Part shown: piece after piece, positions 9,386-20,355 of the stretch | Layout: each line of letters begins with the position of its first letter | Position numbering within the stretch: position 1 is the first letter of the stretch | Translations under genes and position numbers: made by a program | Assembly (NCBI RefSeq): GCF_001005215.1 | Contig: NZ_LBNQ01000019.1 | Coordinates: forward strand, 124,001 to 188,000 | Length of the DNA stretch: 64,000 nucleotides | Direction: 5' to 3' | Source: Lampropedia cohaerens | GTDB taxonomy: Bacteria > Pseudomonadota > Gammaproteobacteria > Burkholderiales > Burkholderiaceae_C | Notes under the pieces: model-generated | Told to the model about the DNA's origin: nothing | Databases searched by the model: none | Seen by the model: the letters and a program-made list of their open reading frames with translations, nothing else

Positions 9386-10570
9386 TTACGGCGCGTCACC
9401 CCAGACTTCGCGCGCGATCTCGACAATGTGTTCGATCTTGGCCCACTGCTGCGCCTCGGTCAGTGCATTGCCCTCTTCCGTGGAGGCGAACCCGCATTGC
9501 GTGCTCAGGCACAGGCGCTCCAGCGGCAGATACAGCGTGGCCTCGCGGATGCGGCCAATGATGGCCTGCTTGTCCTCCAACTCGCCCACCTTGGAAGACA
9601 ACAGGCCCAGCACCACCAGCTTGTCGCCCGAAACCTCGGCCAGCGGCGAGAAATCGCCAGCGCGATCGGTGTCGAATTCCAGGTAGTAAGCGCTGACATT
9701 TTCCTTGCCAAAGAGAAATGGAGCGATCGGCCCATAGCCGCCTTGCGCGGCCCAGGTCGAGCGGTAATTGCCGCGGCACACGTGTGTGGTGATGACGAGA
9801 TCGGCCGGCGCGCCTTCGATGGCCTTGTTGTTGACCTGCAGCAGCTCCAGGGCCAGCGCCTCGACGCTGTCGCTGATGACGGTCGCCTCACCATGACTGC
9901 AGCAACCATCTGCCTGACTGACGTTGGCTGCCGCGATGCCCGCGTTGTTGTAGCGTGGATCGACCATCATGCCCCAGGTACAGTCATCGAGCTGCAGGTT
10001 GCGGCAGCCCTGGGCATACAGCTCGGCAATGAAGGTGCGGTAGGCCGCGGCGATGGCGTCGATCAACGCTTGGCGGTCGGGGTAAATGGCTTGCGTGCTG
10101 GCCAGATTCTCGGGACGGTGCAGCTCCTTGAAGAACTGCGCAGGCGCAGGCACCGTCAGGCGCGGCACGGCATCCGCACCCGCCAGCGACTGCAGAAAGG
10201 CAAAGTGCTGCAGGAAGGGGTGCCCTGATCCACCGATCTCGCCCGTCAGTCGGGCCGTCTCCGGGCGCGTTTCCATCTCCGCAAAGCGGTAGCCGCGCTC
10301 AAGCAGGGCCTTTTCCACGCCCTGCAGACCCCACATGAAGTCCAGGTGCCACCAGCTGCGGCGGAATTCGCCGTCGGTGACGCCACGCAGGCCCACGGCC
10401 TTCTGTCTGGCCACCAGCTCGGTGATGGCACGGTCCTCCACCGCCGTCAGTGCCGCCTGATCGATCGCGCCAGCGGCAAACTGGCGGCGCGCTTCGTGCA
10501 GGTAGTCCGGACGCAGATAGCTGCCCACCACATCGGCACGAAAAGGAGGAATGGCGCGAAAGAGAGTCAT
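9386..10570 (-). CDS. MetE C-terminal-like, cobalamin-independent methionine synthase family protein
   Basis: 394 aa, equivalent to the catalytic C-terminal half of MetE (full-length MetE is about 750 aa). The single TIM-barrel domain keeps probable zinc ligands in TTHVCRGN and STQCGFAS, and substrate-binding stretches such as VVGSYLRP, GVTDGE and LDDCTWG. Family members (for example YxjG-like proteins) are believed to transfer methyl groups to homocysteine or related thiols from small donors rather than folate polyglutamate, but the donor here is unknown. It is convergent with the kinase fusion (18 bp between stop codons) and sits downstream of the carB terminator, so it has its own promoter in 10571-10695. 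Confidence 0.82.
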   Translation of the reverse strand: MTLFRAIPPFRADVVGSYLRPDYLHEARRQFAAGAIDQAALTAVEDRAITELVARQKAVGLRGVTDGEFRRSWWHLDFMWGLQGVEKALLERGYRFAEMETRPETARLTGEIGGSGHPFLQHFAFLQSLAGADAVPRLTVPAPAQFFKELHRPENLASTQAIYPDRQALIDAIAAAYRTFIAELYAQGCRNLQLDDCTWGMMVDPRYNNAGIAAANVSQADGCCSHGEATVISDSVEALALELLQVNNKAIEGAPADLVITTHVCRGNYRSTWAAQGGYGPIAPFLFGKENVSAYYLEFDTDRAGDFSPLAEVSGDKLVVLGLLSSKVGELEDKQAIIGRIREATLYLPLERLCLSTQCGFASTEEGNALTEAQQWAKIEHIVEIAREVWGDAP

Positions 10571-10695
10571 GGAGAAAGCCTTTGAAATACGCGAAAAGGC
10601 GAAAATCCTAGGCAGTCACACCATGAACAGCCAATGGATTATTTTCATCGACCCATGCGCACGATTCATGTGTTTCTGGCACTGCGCCTGCAACG

Positions 10696-10724
10696 AAAAA
10701 GTCCGCCGTGCAGGCGGACTTTTT
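10696..10724 (-). terminator. Intrinsic terminator after carB
   Basis: Stem GTCCGCC / GGCGGAC (10701-10707, 10713-10719) with a 5-nt loop is flanked by A5 and T5 runs, so it can stop transcription in either direction. It closes the carA-ORF-carB operon 21 bp beyond the carB stop and insulates the MetE-like gene. Confidence 0.88.
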
Positions 10725-10744
10725 CGTGTCACAAGCGCGTCGGC

Positions 10745-13700
10745 TTACACCGCCAGACTGGCGTGCATTTCCTGTACCGAGATCACGTCCAGGTTGTGCA
10801 AGGACTTCATCCCTTCGACTGCGGCTTCGGCGCCGAAAATGGTGGTGAACATCGTCACCCTCCCCTGCAGCGCGGAAATGCGAATGGAGCGGGAGTCGGC
10901 GATGGCGTTGCGACGTTCCTCGACGGTGTTGACAATCATGGCAACTTCGCCATTTTTGATCATATCGACGATGTGCGGGCGCCCTTCTGCCACCTTGTTG
11001 ACGACACGCACTGCAATGCCGGCGGCTTCGATGGCCGCTGCCGTGCCACGGGTGGCCGCAATCTCGAAGCCCATGGCCTGCAATTCCTTGGCAATGGCCA
11101 CGGCGCGCGGCTTGTCGGCATCACGCACGGTGAGAAACACCAAGCCACTTTCAGGCAGGCGCGTGCCGGCGCCCAGCTGGCTCTTCACATAGGCTTCGCC
11201 AAAGGTCCTGCCCACGCCCATGACCTCACCAGTGGACTTCATTTCCGGCCCGAGGATGGGATCGACGCCCGGGAACTTCACGAACGGGAACACCGCCTCC
11301 TTGACGCAGAAGTAGGTTGGCACGACTTCCTGCGTCACGCCCTGCTCGGCCAGACTCTGCCCGGCCATGCAGCGCGCGGCGATCTTGGCCAGCGGCAGCC
11401 CGGTGGCCTTGCCAACGAAGGGCACGGTGCGCGAGGCGCGGGGATTGACCTCCAGCACGTAGATCACGTCGCGCTTGTCCGCGCCTTCGCCCACCTCCTG
11501 GATGGCAAACTGCACGTTCATCAAACCGACCACGTTCAGGCCATTGGCCATGGCCGCCGTCTGGCGCTTGAGCTCGTCGACCGTGGCCTTGGAGAGGTAG
11601 TACGGCGGCAGCGAACAGCCAGAGTCCCCGGAATGCACGCCGGCCTGCTCGATGTGCTCCATCACGCCGCCGATGAGCACCTGCCCCGTGGCATCGCGCA
11701 CGCAATCGACATCGCATTCGATGGCGTTGCGCAGAAAGCTGTCGAGCAGTACTGGGGAGTCGTTGCTGACCTTGACCGCCTCGCGCATGTAGCGCTCCAG
11801 GCTGGCGCGCTCGTGCACGATTTCCATCGCACGTCCGCCCAGCACGTAGGAGGGGCGCACCACCAGCGGATAGCCAATCTCCTCGGCCCTTTCCAGCGCC
11901 TCGGCCTCGGTGCGTGCCGTGGCGTTGGGCGGCTGACGCAGCCCCAGATCCTGCAGCAGATGCTGGAAACGCTCGCGGTCTTCGGCGGCGTCGATCATGT
12001 CGGGCGTGGTACCAATGATCTTCACGCCGTTGGCTTCCAACCCCAGTGCTAACTTGAGGGGCGTCTGGCCGCCGTACTGCACGATCACGCCATCGGGTTT
12101 TTCGAGATCGGCGATTTCCAGCACGTCCTCCAGCGTCAGCGGCTCGAAGTACAGACGGTCGGAGGTGTCATAGTCGGTCGAGACGGTCTCCGGATTGCAG
12201 TTGACCATGATGGTCTCGTAGCCATCCTCGCGCATCGCCAGGGCTGCATGCACGCAGCAGTAGTCGAACTCGATGCCTTGGCCAATGCGGTTGGGGCCGC
12301 CGCCGAGCACCATGATCTTCTTCTTGTCGGTGGGCGCGGCCTCGCACTCCTCATCGTAGGTGGAGTACATGTAGGCAGTATTGGTCGCAAACTCGGCTGC
12401 GCAGGTATCCACGCGCTTGTACACCGGGCGCACGCCCAGCGCATGGCGCGCCGTGCGCACGGCCTGCTCGTCGGTGTGCAGCAGCTTGGCCAGGCGCCGG
12501 TCGGAAAAACCCTTTTGCTTGAGCACCCGGAAAGTGTCCCGGTCGATGGTCGCGAGTGCCACCGCGCCCTTTTCCTCGTAGAGCTTGTCGAGCTGCAGCT
12601 CGATCTTGACGATCTCCTCGATCTGGATCAGGAACCACTTGTCGATCTTGGTAATGTTGTGCACTTCGTCAAGCGTCCAGCCGGCCGCGAAGGCATCGCC
12701 CACATACCAGATGCGCGATGGTCCGGGCTCGCCCAGTTCGCGCTCGAGAATCTCGCGGTCCTGGGTCTTCTCGTTCATGCCGTCGACACCTACTTCAAGC
12801 CCGCGCAGGGCCTTCTGGAAGGACTCCTGGAAGGTGCGCCCAATGGCCATGACCTCACCCACGGACTTCATCTGCGTGGTGAGGCGGTCATCGGCGGTCG
12901 GGAATTTCTCGAACGCAAAGCGGGGCACCTTGGTGACGACGTAGTCGATGGTCGGCTCGAAGCTGGCCGGCGTGGCGCCGCCCGTGATGTCGTTGCGCAG
13001 TTCATCCAGCGTGAAGCCCACAGCCAGTTTGGCGGCGATCTTGGCAATCGGGAACCCCGTGGCCTTGGAAGCCAGTGCCGACGAGCGCGAGACGCGCGGA
13101 TTCATCTCGATGACGATCATGCGCCCGTCCTTCGGGTTGACCGAGAACTGCACGTTGGAGCCGCCCGTGTCCACCCCGATCTCGCGCAGCACCGCCAGCG
13201 AGGCATCGCGCATGATCTGGTATTCCTTGTCGGTCAGCGTCTGCGCCGGTGCCACGGTGATGGAGTCGCCCGTGTGCACGCCCATCGGGTCGAGGTTTTC
13301 GATGGAGCAGACGATGATGCAGTTGTCGGCCTTGTCGCGCACGACCTCCATCTCGTATTCCTTCCAGCCCAGCAGCGACTCCTCGATCAGCAGCTCGCTG
13401 GTTGGCGAGGCCTCCAGGCCGCGCTTGCAGATGGTCTCAAACTCCTCGGCGTTGTAGGCAATGCCACCGCCCGTGCCGCCCAGCGTGAAGCTGGGGCGGA
13501 TGATGGTCGGAAATCCCACCACCTTCTGCACTTCCCACGCCTCCTCCAGGCTGTGGGCGATACCCGAGCGCGCCGAGCCCAGCCCGATGCGCGTCATGGC
13601 CTCCTTGAACTTCTGGCGATCTTCGGCCTTGTCGATGGCCTCGGGCTTGGCCCCAATGAGCTCGACCTTGTACTTGTTGAGTACGCCGTTGCGCCACAGG

Positions 13701-14002
13701 TCCAGCGCACAGTTGAGCGCCGTCTGCCCGCCCATCGTGGGCAGGATGGCATCGGGGCGCTCCTTGGCGATGATCTTCTCTACCGTCTGCCACGTGATCG
13801 GCTCGATGTAGGTCACATCCGCCGTGGCCGGATCGGTCATGATCGTTGCCGGATTGCTGTTGATCAGGATGACGCGGTAGCCTTCCTCACGCAGTGCCTT
13901 GCAGGCCTGCACGCCCGAATAGTCGAACTCGCAAGCCTGGCCGATGACAATCGGGCCAGCGCCAATGATGAGAATGGAGGAAAGGTCGGTTCTTTTTGGC
14001 AT
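10745..14002 (-). CDS. carB: Carbamoyl-phosphate synthase large subunit
   Basis: 1085 aa, full length. It makes carbamoyl phosphate from bicarbonate, ammonia delivered by CarA, and two ATP, feeding pyrimidine and arginine synthesis. Two homologous ATP-grasp halves are visible: the first begins [21 protein letters not shown] and the second [30 protein letters not shown] and the matching GGRAMEI are the ATP-binding glycine loops, [17 protein letters not shown] and [17 protein letters not shown] the metal-binding sites. The last about 140 residues form the MGS-like allosteric domain. carB is the last gene of the carA operon, separated from carA by a small unknown gene. Confidence 0.98.
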   Translation of the reverse strand: MPKRTDLSSILIIGAGPIVIGQACEFDYSGVQACKALREEGYRVILINSNPATIMTDPATADVTYIEPITWQTVEKIIAKERPDAILPTMGGQTALNCALDLWRNGVLNKYKVELIGAKPEAIDKAEDRQKFKEAMTRIGLGSARSGIAHSLEEAWEVQKVVGFPTIIRPSFTLGGTGGGIAYNAEEFETICKRGLEASPTSELLIEESLLGWKEYEMEVVRDKADNCIIVCSIENLDPMGVHTGDSITVAPAQTLTDKEYQIMRDASLAVLREIGVDTGGSNVQFSVNPKDGRMIVIEMNPRVSRSSALASKATGFPIAKIAAKLAVGFTLDELRNDITGGATPASFEPTIDYVVTKVPRFAFEKFPTADDRLTTQMKSVGEVMAIGRTFQESFQKALRGLEVGVDGMNEKTQDREILERELGEPGPSRIWYVGDAFAAGWTLDEVHNITKIDKWFLIQIEEIVKIELQLDKLYEEKGAVALATIDRDTFRVLKQKGFSDRRLAKLLHTDEQAVRTARHALGVRPVYKRVDTCAAEFATNTAYMYSTYDEECEAAPTDKKKIMVLGGGPNRIGQGIEFDYCCVHAALAMREDGYETIMVNCNPETVSTDYDTSDRLYFEPLTLEDVLEIADLEKPDGVIVQYGGQTPLKLALGLEANGVKIIGTTPDMIDAAEDRERFQHLLQDLGLRQPPNATARTEAEALERAEEIGYPLVVRPSYVLGGRAMEIVHERASLERYMREAVKVSNDSPVLLDSFLRNAIECDVDCVRDATGQVLIGGVMEHIEQAGVHSGDSGCSLPPYYLSKATVDELKRQTAAMANGLNVVGLMNVQFAIQEVGEGADKRDVIYVLEVNPRASRTVPFVGKATGLPLAKIAARCMAGQSLAEQGVTQEVVPTYFCVKEAVFPFVKFPGVDPILGPEMKSTGEVMGVGRTFGEAYVKSQLGAGTRLPESGLVFLTVRDADKPRAVAIAKELQAMGFEIAATRGTAAAIEAAGIAVRVVNKVAEGRPHIVDMIKNGEVAMIVNTVEERRNAIADSRSIRISALQGRVTMFTTIFGAEAAVEGMKSLHNLDVISVQEMHASLAV

Positions 14003-14036
14003 AAGTCAACGAAAAACGGGTAAGCGCGGACGCAGC

Positions 14037-14408
14037 TCAGGCGAGTCCGTGCAGGGTTCGTGCCTGGATGTGTGCAATCAACTTGGCCAACCGCTCGGGC
14101 TGCACCTTCTTCTGCATCAGCTGTAGCAGCCCATCCCCCTCTGCAATTGGGCGAAGCACATCCACCTCGGCCGGGTAGAAATTGGCATCCCAGTCGGCCA
14201 GTTCCTGGTCAAACTCCTCATCCGACCAGTTCTTGCCTTTGGCAATGAACACCACCAGCGGCATGGCCTTTTTCTCGATGAAGGACTTCCGGTACGGCTT
14301 CTGCGCCCACCGCTCGGCAAACCACTCGCGCGAGCCAGCCTCCAGCGTTAACAGGCGCTTAGCAATGGCCTTCTCAAGGGCAGCAGAAGGAAAGCTGAAC
14401 AGTTTCAT
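14037..14408 (-). CDS. Hypothetical protein encoded between carA and carB
   Basis: 123 aa from the ATG at 14408; a TTG at 14423 would add five residues but has no ribosome binding site. The protein is hydrophilic, with no signal peptide or membrane segment, and has a basic N-terminal half (KRLLTLEAGSREWF, KPYRKSFIEKK) followed by an acidic stretch (NWSDEEFDQELADWDANF). I do not recognise a family. It lies 87 bp downstream of carA and 34 bp upstream of carB on the same strand, so it is co-transcribed with the carbamoyl-phosphate synthase subunits. Residue composition and codon use look like a genuine protein. Confidence 0.65.
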   Translation of the reverse strand: MKLFSFPSAALEKAIAKRLLTLEAGSREWFAERWAQKPYRKSFIEKKAMPLVVFIAKGKNWSDEEFDQELADWDANFYPAEVDVLRPIAEGDGLLQLMQKKVQPERLAKLIAHIQARTLHGLA

Positions 14409-14495
14409 ACAGAAGTTCTTCAAAAAACCGCCAAGCCGGGGAGCACTAGCAGCAGCCCACCGGCAAAGACGTATGTGGCCCGCACAACAATCACC

Positions 14496-15677
14496 TCACG
14501 CAGCCTTGCGGTTTCGCATCAGCGCGACGAACTGGTCGAACAGATAGGCAATATCGTGCGGCCCCGGGGACGCCTCCGGATGGCCCTGGAAACAGAACGC
14601 CGGCTGGCTGACGTGGGCGATCCCCTGCACCGTGCCATCAAACAGGCTGGTGTGGGTGATACGTACGGTATCGGGCAGCGAATCGGCATCCACCGCGAAG
14701 CCATGGTTCTGGCTGGTGATGCTCACGCGGCCACTGTCATGATCCTTGACCGGATGGTTGGCGCCGTGATGACCGAACTTCATCTTGAACGTCCGGGCAC
14801 CAAGCGCCAGCGCCATGATCTGGTGGCCCAGACAGATGCCGAACGTAGGCAGTCCGCTGGCAATTGCTTCACGTGCGGCAGCGATGGCGTAATCGCAGGG
14901 CTCAGGATCACCCGGACCGTTGGAGAAGAACACGCCGTCGGGCTCAAGCGCCTGCACTTCAGAGAACGGTGTCTGCGCCGGCACCACTGTAACGCGACAT
15001 CCCTTGCCCGCCAGAATGCGCAGGATGTTGAACTTCACCCCCAGGTCATAGGCGACGACATGAAACGGCGCGCGCGCGGGATCTTGCTCGCCGTAGCCTT
15101 GCCCCAGCACCCAGGGCGTCTGCGACCAGGCATAGGTCTGGCTGGTCGACACCTGCCGCGCCAGATCCAGGCCCGCCATGCTGGGGGCTGCTTGCGCCTT
15201 GGTCACGGCTTCGGCTACCAGCGCCTCGCTCAGCGCCTGGCCGTCAGGCAGCGCCAGAATGCAACCATTCTGCGCGCCATGCGCGCGCAGGTGGCGGGTG
15301 AGCTTGCGGGTATCCACGTTGGCAATGGCCACGATGCCGCGCTGCTGCAGGTATTCCGTCAGGGTTGCCGTGCAGCGGAAGCTGCTGGCCAGCAACGGCA
15401 AGTTCTTGATGACAAGTCCGGCCGCATACGGCCTGGCGGACTCCACATCCTCATCATTGGTGCCGTAGTTACCGATATGCGGATAGGTCAGCGTCACGAT
15501 TTGCTGGCAATAGCTTGGATCGGTCAGGATTTCCTGATAGCCCGTCATCGAAGTGTTGAACACCACTTCTCCGACGGTGCTGCCTGCTGCACCGATTGCA
15601 TTGCCTGTGAAAACCGTGCCATCTGCGAGCGCCAGTACGGCGATGGGGAGAGCCCCTTGCTGGAGAGACAAAAGCAC
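14496..15677 (-). CDS. carA: Carbamoyl-phosphate synthase small subunit (glutaminase)
   Basis: 393 aa, family length. The N-terminal half is the CPSase small-chain domain ([15 protein letters not shown]... [16 protein letters not shown]). The C-terminal half is a class I glutamine amidotransferase: nucleophile Cys in [10 protein letters not shown] and the His/Glu pair in [12 protein letters not shown]. It hydrolyses glutamine and channels ammonia to CarB. It is first in the operon; the 338-bp region upstream is shared with divergent mscL. Confidence 0.97.
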   Translation of the reverse strand: MLLSLQQGALPIAVLALADGTVFTGNAIGAAGSTVGEVVFNTSMTGYQEILTDPSYCQQIVTLTYPHIGNYGTNDEDVESARPYAAGLVIKNLPLLASSFRCTATLTEYLQQRGIVAIANVDTRKLTRHLRAHGAQNGCILALPDGQALSEALVAEAVTKAQAAPSMAGLDLARQVSTSQTYAWSQTPWVLGQGYGEQDPARAPFHVVAYDLGVKFNILRILAGKGCRVTVVPAQTPFSEVQALEPDGVFFSNGPGDPEPCDYAIAAAREAIASGLPTFGICLGHQIMALALGARTFKMKFGHHGANHPVKDHDSGRVSITSQNHGFAVDADSLPDTVRITHTSLFDGTVQGIAHVSQPAFCFQGHPEASPGPHDIAYLFDQFVALMRNRKAA

Positions 15678-16015
15678 GAAGTAACCTCAAGAAGAACGCT
15701 TGGAACGCTTCCACAACCGACCTGGCGGAAAACCGCTGACCCCGGCAGTGCCGGACTGCAGCCAACCACACACCACTGCCATGGCGCCTCGGCAGCCCCT
15801 GGCCGACCTGGCCAATGCGTGCGGCGCACCACCACGCACCGCGCCTGTCCGGCAGGCAGCAGCGCATGTGAAAACGCAAAAGATAAACTTTTCGAGTATA
15901 GCCGATCGCCACCCACGCATCGCGCGCTGCGCGCCGCCCGCGCTTGCAGAAGGGGGCAAAACGGGACGCGGATGCCGCACAATAGCGGCTTTACCCATCT
16001 CACAAAGGACGTGTT
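15678..16015. other. 338-bp divergent promoter region of carA and mscL
   Basis: No ORF with family resemblance. On the minus strand a TATACT hexamer (15895-15900) about 220 bp before carA is a plausible -10 box, leaving a long leader. AAAGGA lies 5 nt before the mscL ATG as its ribosome binding site. I could not identify an attenuator or a PyrR/ArgR-type operator by eye. Confidence 0.4.
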
Positions 16016-16444
16016 ATGAGCTTCATGCAGGAATTCCGCGAATTTGCCATCAAGGGCAATGTGATCGACCTGGCCGTCGGGGTCATCATCGGCAGCGCCT
16101 TTGGCAAGATCGTCGACTCGGTCGTCAAGGATCTGATCATGCCACTGGTCGGCCTGGTGTTTGGCAGGCTGGATTTCTCCAACCTCTTCATCGCACTCGC
16201 CGAGGCTCCGGCCGGCACCGCTCCATCACTGGAAGCCTACCGCGCCGCCGGCGTGCCGGTGTTTGCCTATGGCAACTTCATCACCATTGCGTTGAACTTT
16301 CTGATTCTCGCCTTCATCATCTTTCTGATGATCAAGCAGATCAATCGCCTCAAACGCGAAGAACCTGCGCCTGCACCGGCCGCGCCCCCCGAGGAAGTGG
16401 TGCTGTTGCGCGAGATTCGCGATAATCTGCGCAATAAGTCCTGA
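16016..16444 (+). CDS. mscL: Large-conductance mechanosensitive channel
   Basis: 142 aa. It forms a homopentameric inner-membrane pore that opens under membrane tension and releases solutes on hypo-osmotic shock. The N-terminal amphipathic helix ([20 protein letters not shown]) and the first membrane helix with the pore motif [17 protein letters not shown] are typical. A periplasmic loop separates TM1 from TM2 (about residues 83-107, [21 protein letters not shown]), and a charged C-terminal helix follows. Good AAAGGA ribosome binding site. A terminator follows directly. Confidence 0.97.
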   Translation: MSFMQEFREFAIKGNVIDLAVGVIIGSAFGKIVDSVVKDLIMPLVGLVFGRLDFSNLFIALAEAPAGTAPSLEAYRAAGVPVFAYGNFITIALNFLILAFIIFLMIKQINRLKREEPAPAPAAPPEEVVLLREIRDNLRNKS

Positions 16445-16449
16445 AGCAA

Positions 16450-16475
16450 AGGGCGCTCAAGCAGCGCTCTTTTTT
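16450..16475 (+). terminator. Intrinsic terminator of mscL
   Basis: AGGGCGCT (16450-16457) pairs with AGCGCTCT (16463-16470) through one G-U pair, with a 5-nt loop; the T of the arm runs into a T-tract ending at 16475. It begins 6 bp after the mscL stop. Confidence 0.82.
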
Positions 16476-16530
16476 CTGCGCTTTCCTCCCCGCATTCAAC
16501 AGCGCCACGGCAGCTTGAGGAGCAGGCGCA

Positions 16531-17280
16531 TCACGCCGGGTTGTCGATCTCGATGAAAGTGTGCGCAATACCCAGCTGGGAGGCAATCTGTGCGGCGCAC
16601 GCAGGCGCGCCAAAGCGCTCGGTGGCGTGGTGACCGGCAGCAATGAAACTGACACCGCACTCGCGCGCCAGGTGCGCCTGCGGCTCCGAAATTTCTCCCG
16701 TCACAAACGCATCCGCTCCGGCGTCAATGGCCTTTTGAAAATAGCCCTGCGCACCACCCGTACACCAGGCCAATCGGCTGATGGGCCTGCCGGCATCGAT
16801 GCAGGTGACCGCCCTGCCAAGGCGTTGACGCAAATGATCAGCCAACGACTGGCCGCTGGCGTAACCAACCCCATCTGACACAAAGACCAACCCCTTGCCG
16901 CCAACGGGTGCGCCAGCGCCCCAGCCCATGTGCAGCCCCAGCTGCGCGTTGTTGCCCCACTGCGGATGGGCATCAAGCGGCAGGTGATAGGCAAACAGGT
17001 TGATCTCATGCGCCAGCAGTAGCTGCACGCGCTGCTTGAGCCAGCCGGTCAACCGACCATCCATGCCGCGCCAGAACAACCCATGGTGCACGAATACCGC
17101 ATCTGCATCTGCCTCAATCGCTGCCTCAATGAAAGCGCGGCTGGCCGTAACGCCACTGACAATGCGGCGAATGTGTGGCCGCCCTTCCACCTGCAGTCCG
17201 TTGGGGCCATAGTCCTCGAACTCGTGTGGCTGCAGCAGCGCATCGAACGCCCGCAGCACTGCCTCGCGCGAAACCGTCAT
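16531..17280 (-). CDS. Nif3-like dinuclear metal centre protein (YbgI family)
   Basis: 249 aa from the ATG at 17280, which has a strong AAGGGGGG ribosome binding site; an upstream in-frame start at 17325 would add an implausible Arg/Trp-rich tail. Family signatures are GPNGLQVEG near the N-terminus, FVHHGLFW (metal-binding His pair) and AGHHATERFG near the C-terminus with further His/Glu ligands. Members form hexameric toroids with a two-metal site; the exact reaction is not settled (a GTP cyclohydrolase I type 2 label is often copied but weakly supported). It sits between mscL and a GbsR/MarR-type regulator on the same strand as the latter. Confidence 0.9.
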   Translation of the reverse strand: MTVSREAVLRAFDALLQPHEFEDYGPNGLQVEGRPHIRRIVSGVTASRAFIEAAIEADADAVFVHHGLFWRGMDGRLTGWLKQRVQLLLAHEINLFAYHLPLDAHPQWGNNAQLGLHMGWGAGAPVGGKGLVFVSDGVGYASGQSLADHLRQRLGRAVTCIDAGRPISRLAWCTGGAQGYFQKAIDAGADAFVTGEISEPQAHLARECGVSFIAAGHHATERFGAPACAAQIASQLGIAHTFIEIDNPA

Positions 17281-17332
17281 GACACCCCCCTTGCGTGATC
17301 CGTTGCGGCGCCAACGCCAGCGCATGCTCTGT

Positions 17333-17926
17333 TCATGACTCAGCCTTCTTGCCGCCCAGTACCTTGTCCTTAATGGAAAGCAGGCGCGTAACCTTCGAGC
17401 CCATGCCCATCAGTTGCTTGGCCGTCTCCGGTTTGAGGTGCTGAATGTCATCAAACCACTTCATCAGCAGATCAATCAGGTCGTACATCTGCTGCATGCG
17501 CTGCTGCGCATGGCGATCCTGTGGACTTTGAACATCCTCAAGCAGCGCACTGCGCAACATGGAAATGGTGGGTTCGATCTCGCGGCGACGACGCTCTTCG
17601 GCCAGTACCCGAAAAATCTCCCATACATCTTCCGGCGCCTGAAAGTATTCGCGACGATCGCCCGGAAGGTGCTTGAGCTGCACAAGGCGCCAGGATTGCA
17701 ATTCCTTAAGCCCCATGCTGACGTTCGAGCGGGAGAACTCAAGCTTGTGCGCAATCTCGTCGGCATTGAGGGGCTGCTCGGCAATGAACAGCAGGGCGTA
17801 GATCTGCCCGACCGTGCGATTGATCCCCCAGCGGCTGCCCATTTCCCCGAAGTGGGCAACAAACTGCTGCGCAAGCGGTGTCAGGGGTTCGACGGAACTG
17901 GAGGCGGTTCGGGAGTTTTCAGGCAT
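17333..17926 (-). CDS. GbsR/MarR-family winged-helix transcriptional regulator
   Basis: 197 aa. Residues about 25-95 form a MarR-like winged helix: RTVGQIYALLFI, then ADEIAHKLEFSRSNVSMGLKEL as the helix-turn-helix with recognition helix, then a wing (HLPGDRREYF). The pattern GINRTVGQIYALL is typical of the GbsR subgroup, which includes regulators of osmoprotectant uptake. The C-terminal half is a charged dimerisation helix region. A palindromic site (18088-18103) in the divergent region to the protease gene is the likely operator. The regulon is unknown; control of itself and the divergent protease is an inference from position. Confidence 0.85.
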   Translation of the reverse strand: MPENSRTASSSVEPLTPLAQQFVAHFGEMGSRWGINRTVGQIYALLFIAEQPLNADEIAHKLEFSRSNVSMGLKELQSWRLVQLKHLPGDRREYFQAPEDVWEIFRVLAEERRRREIEPTISMLRSALLEDVQSPQDRHAQQRMQQMYDLIDLLMKWFDDIQHLKPETAKQLMGMGSKVTRLLSIKDKVLGGKKAES

Positions 17927-18087
17927 GTTGGAGACAACGAAAGAATCGGAAAAGCGCGGCAGGCTAGCATGCAGCCGCAGCCATGCCCTGCCTCGCCCGA
18001 AAGGCGGGGCACCGGATGCGCGGGCCGCTGCAGAACACCGCCCCGATGCGCGCAGGCCATCGGAGCATCCCGCTCACGTGCTAAACC

Positions 18088-18103
18088 TTCAGTATTTACT
18101 GAA
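18088..18103. promoter_or_regulatory. Inverted repeat, candidate operator of the GbsR/MarR-type regulator
   Basis: TTCAGTATTTACTGAA has 7-bp perfect arms (TTCAGTA / TACTGAA) around a 2-bp centre, in an AT-rich patch of an otherwise GC-rich divergent region. It lies 162 bp upstream of the regulator start and 105 bp upstream of the protease start. MarR-type dimers commonly bind such 16-20 bp palindromes. Binding is inferred. Confidence 0.5.
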
Positions 18104-18207
18104 ACTGCCTGAATCTTCCCGGGCAACGCGCAAAGTCCCCAAAACTATTAGGGATTGGAGTCGATTGCGCGCACAATCCCCGTAGTTTCCACACTCCATT
18201 ACACCCA

Positions 18208-19344
<1,137 letters not shown>

Positions 19345-19530
19345 GCCCCTCGAAAGGCCATCTGCGCGCGAAGAACCTGCTCAGAACCTGTTTACGATCC
19401 TTCTATACGGCGCGCACAGCATTGGCGCCGCATTTCAGCCGAGGCCACCAGGCACGGCCTGCGGCACTAGCCGCCGCATATGGCGCATGCCGCAACAGCC
19501 ATCAAACGTGCCGCGGACAGCGCGGGCCGA

Positions 19531-20316
19531 TCAGACTTTCGCCTGCTCGTCGTCAGGCGCTCGTGCGGTGCGGTAGAACCAGCCCGACAGCAGAATCCCC
19601 AGCTCGTAGAGCAGGCACATGGGGATGGCCAGCGACAGCTGCGAAATCACATCCGGCGGTGTCACCAGTGCGGCCACGACAAACGCCAGCACAATGAAGT
19701 ACCCCCTGAAACTGCGCAGCTTCTCGATCGTGACGATCTCGAACCGCACCAGCAGCATCACCACCACCGGCACCTGGAATGCGAGCGCGAAGGCGATGTA
19801 GAGCGAGAGGATCACACTGACGTAAGAGGCGACGTCCGGGGTTGCGGCCACGCTCTCTGGCGCAAAGTTCTGGATGAAGGCGAACATCTTGTCGAGCACG
19901 AAGAACTGCACGAAGGCGATGCCCACATAGGCCAGCAGACTGCCAATCATGATGAGCGGCAGCGCGAACCGCTTCTCATGGCTGTACAGGCCAGGCGCGA
20001 CAAATGCCCAGATCTGATAGACCAGCCAGGGCAGCGTCAGCAGCACGGCCACCATCAGCAGCACCTTCAGCGGCACCAGAAACGGCGACAGCACGCCGAC
20101 CGCAATGAGCTTGGCGTCAGGCGGCATGTGGGCACGGATCGGCATGGCGATGATGTCGATCATCGCGCTCGGGCCAGGCCAGATGGACAGGGCCACCACT
20201 GCCACCAGCAATCCGATCAGGCAGTACAGGATGCGATTGCGAAGCTCCACCAGATGCTGCACGAAAGGCTGCTCGGTGCCGGCGAGTTCGTCATCGTCGT
20301 GAGAAATTGGGGGCAT
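19531..20316 (-). CDS. tatC: Sec-independent protein translocase TatC
   Basis: 261 aa from the ATG at 20316; a TTG at 20346 would add ten residues without support. Polytopic inner-membrane protein with six predicted helices, the receptor for twin-arginine signal peptides. Family landmarks: QPFVQHLVELRNRILYCL at the N-terminus (conserved Glu/Leu/Arg), PWLVYQIWAFVAPGLYSHEKR in the first periplasmic/cytoplasmic region, and FRGYFIV and TPPDVISQLSLAIPMCLLYE toward the C-terminus. Last gene of tatA-tatB-tatC. A Tat substrate candidate, OpgD, is encoded in this window. Confidence 0.97.
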   Translation of the reverse strand: MPPISHDDDELAGTEQPFVQHLVELRNRILYCLIGLLVAVVALSIWPGPSAMIDIIAMPIRAHMPPDAKLIAVGVLSPFLVPLKVLLMVAVLLTLPWLVYQIWAFVAPGLYSHEKRFALPLIMIGSLLAYVGIAFVQFFVLDKMFAFIQNFAPESVAATPDVASYVSVILSLYIAFALAFQVPVVVMLLVRFEIVTIEKLRSFRGYFIVLAFVVAALVTPPDVISQLSLAIPMCLLYELGILLSGWFYRTARAPDDEQAKV

Positions 20317-20355
20317 CGGAAAACGCCAATAAGGAAACTGGGCCAACCAGACCGG

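Noticed and set aside
12248-14023. Long open frame antisense to carB.
   Set aside because: It mirrors the carB codon pattern at high GC and its product is Arg/His-rich without a domain.
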